NCBI GenBank assembly: GCA_964428275.1
Contig: CAYRXN010000124.1
Coordinates: forward strand, 1 to 13,890
DNA from: JALSRY01 sp964428275
GTDB lineage: Bacteria > Planctomycetota > Phycisphaerae > UBA1845 > Fen-1342
Reading direction: 5' to 3'
Length of the DNA stretch: 13,890 nt
This document shows positions 13,813 through 13,890 of this stretch, one piece after another (the first letter of the stretch is position 1; every line of letters starts with the position of its first letter). The position numbers were made by a program, and so were the translations under genes. The notes beneath the pieces were generated by a model. That model saw nothing but the letters and a program-made list of their open reading frames with translations. It was not told the origin of the DNA and ran no database searches.

Positions 13813-13890
13813 ATGGGAGCTTGCCCTGGGAGGGGGCGCGAAAGGGGAGTGGGGATCTGGTTCACGGTCTTGCTGGCGGCGGCGGCGAGT
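13813..13890 (+). CDS. N-terminus of an exported protein, cut by the window edge
   Basis: Twenty-six codons are open to the right edge. The protein starts MGACPGRGRERGVG and continues IWFTVLLAAAAS, a basic n-region followed by a hydrophobic stretch, as in a signal peptide or signal anchor. GGAGAGGAG just upstream gives a strong ribosome binding site. The mature protein lies outside the window, so no family can be named. It follows the second prepilin-like gene on the same strand. Confidence 0.6.
   Translation, partial: MGACPGRGRERGVGIWFTVLLAAAAS

Noticed and set aside
1..13890. CRISPR arrays, insertion sequences, integrases or defence islands
   Set aside because: No regularly spaced repeats, transposase or nuclease motifs, or terminal inverted repeats with target duplications were found when reading both strands.

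Overview
The window is about 13.9 kb of GC-rich chromosomal DNA that most resembles a member of the Planctomycetota, probably Phycisphaerae or a related lineage. This is inferred from family content, not from a marker gene. The pointers are two prepilin-type proteins with the FTLIELLVVVA start and a late DGH(V/A)K motif, a secreted TIGR03790-type protein ending in type I dockerin repeats, and a eukaryotic-like Ser/Thr kinase among housekeeping genes. No rRNA, tRNA, CRISPR array, transposase, integrase or phage gene was seen.

Layout. At the far left there may be the first ten codons of a minus-strand gene (1-31), then a minus-strand protein with two GT2-like domains (136-1767). Divergent from it is a soluble Ser/Thr kinase (1949-2986). 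A 324-base gene-free stretch follows, holding a clear TATAAT promoter element and small hairpins. It leads into a two-gene unit: a small membrane-anchored two-cysteine protein (3311-3667) and a prepilin-like protein (3693-4811). recG (4827-6959, minus) converges on that unit with only 15 bases between. A divergent promoter region of 293 bases separates recG from the TIGR03790/dockerin protein (7253-9406). The plus strand continues with a membrane-anchored TPR protein (9529-10605), fabI (10730-11503), a larE-type sulfur transferase (11750-12613), a second prepilin-like protein with an unusually long leader (12680-13693), and the start of another exported protein cut by the right edge (13813-13890).

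How the genes relate. This is not one pathway. The most coherent group is the cell-surface or exported set: two prepilin-like proteins, the two-Cys anchored protein, the dockerin protein, the TPR protein and the truncated exported protein. recG (replication-fork repair) and fabI (fatty-acid elongation) are ordinary housekeeping genes. larE makes the nickel-pincer cofactor with LarB and LarC, but none of its partners are in this window. Its three-cysteine form is one of the more interesting details.

I see no convincing new multi-gene system. The best leads are the two-cysteine protein paired with a prepilin-like gene, the three-Cys larE, the second prepilin-like gene with its long leader, T8 tract and perfect inverted repeat, and the dockerin-bearing exported protein.
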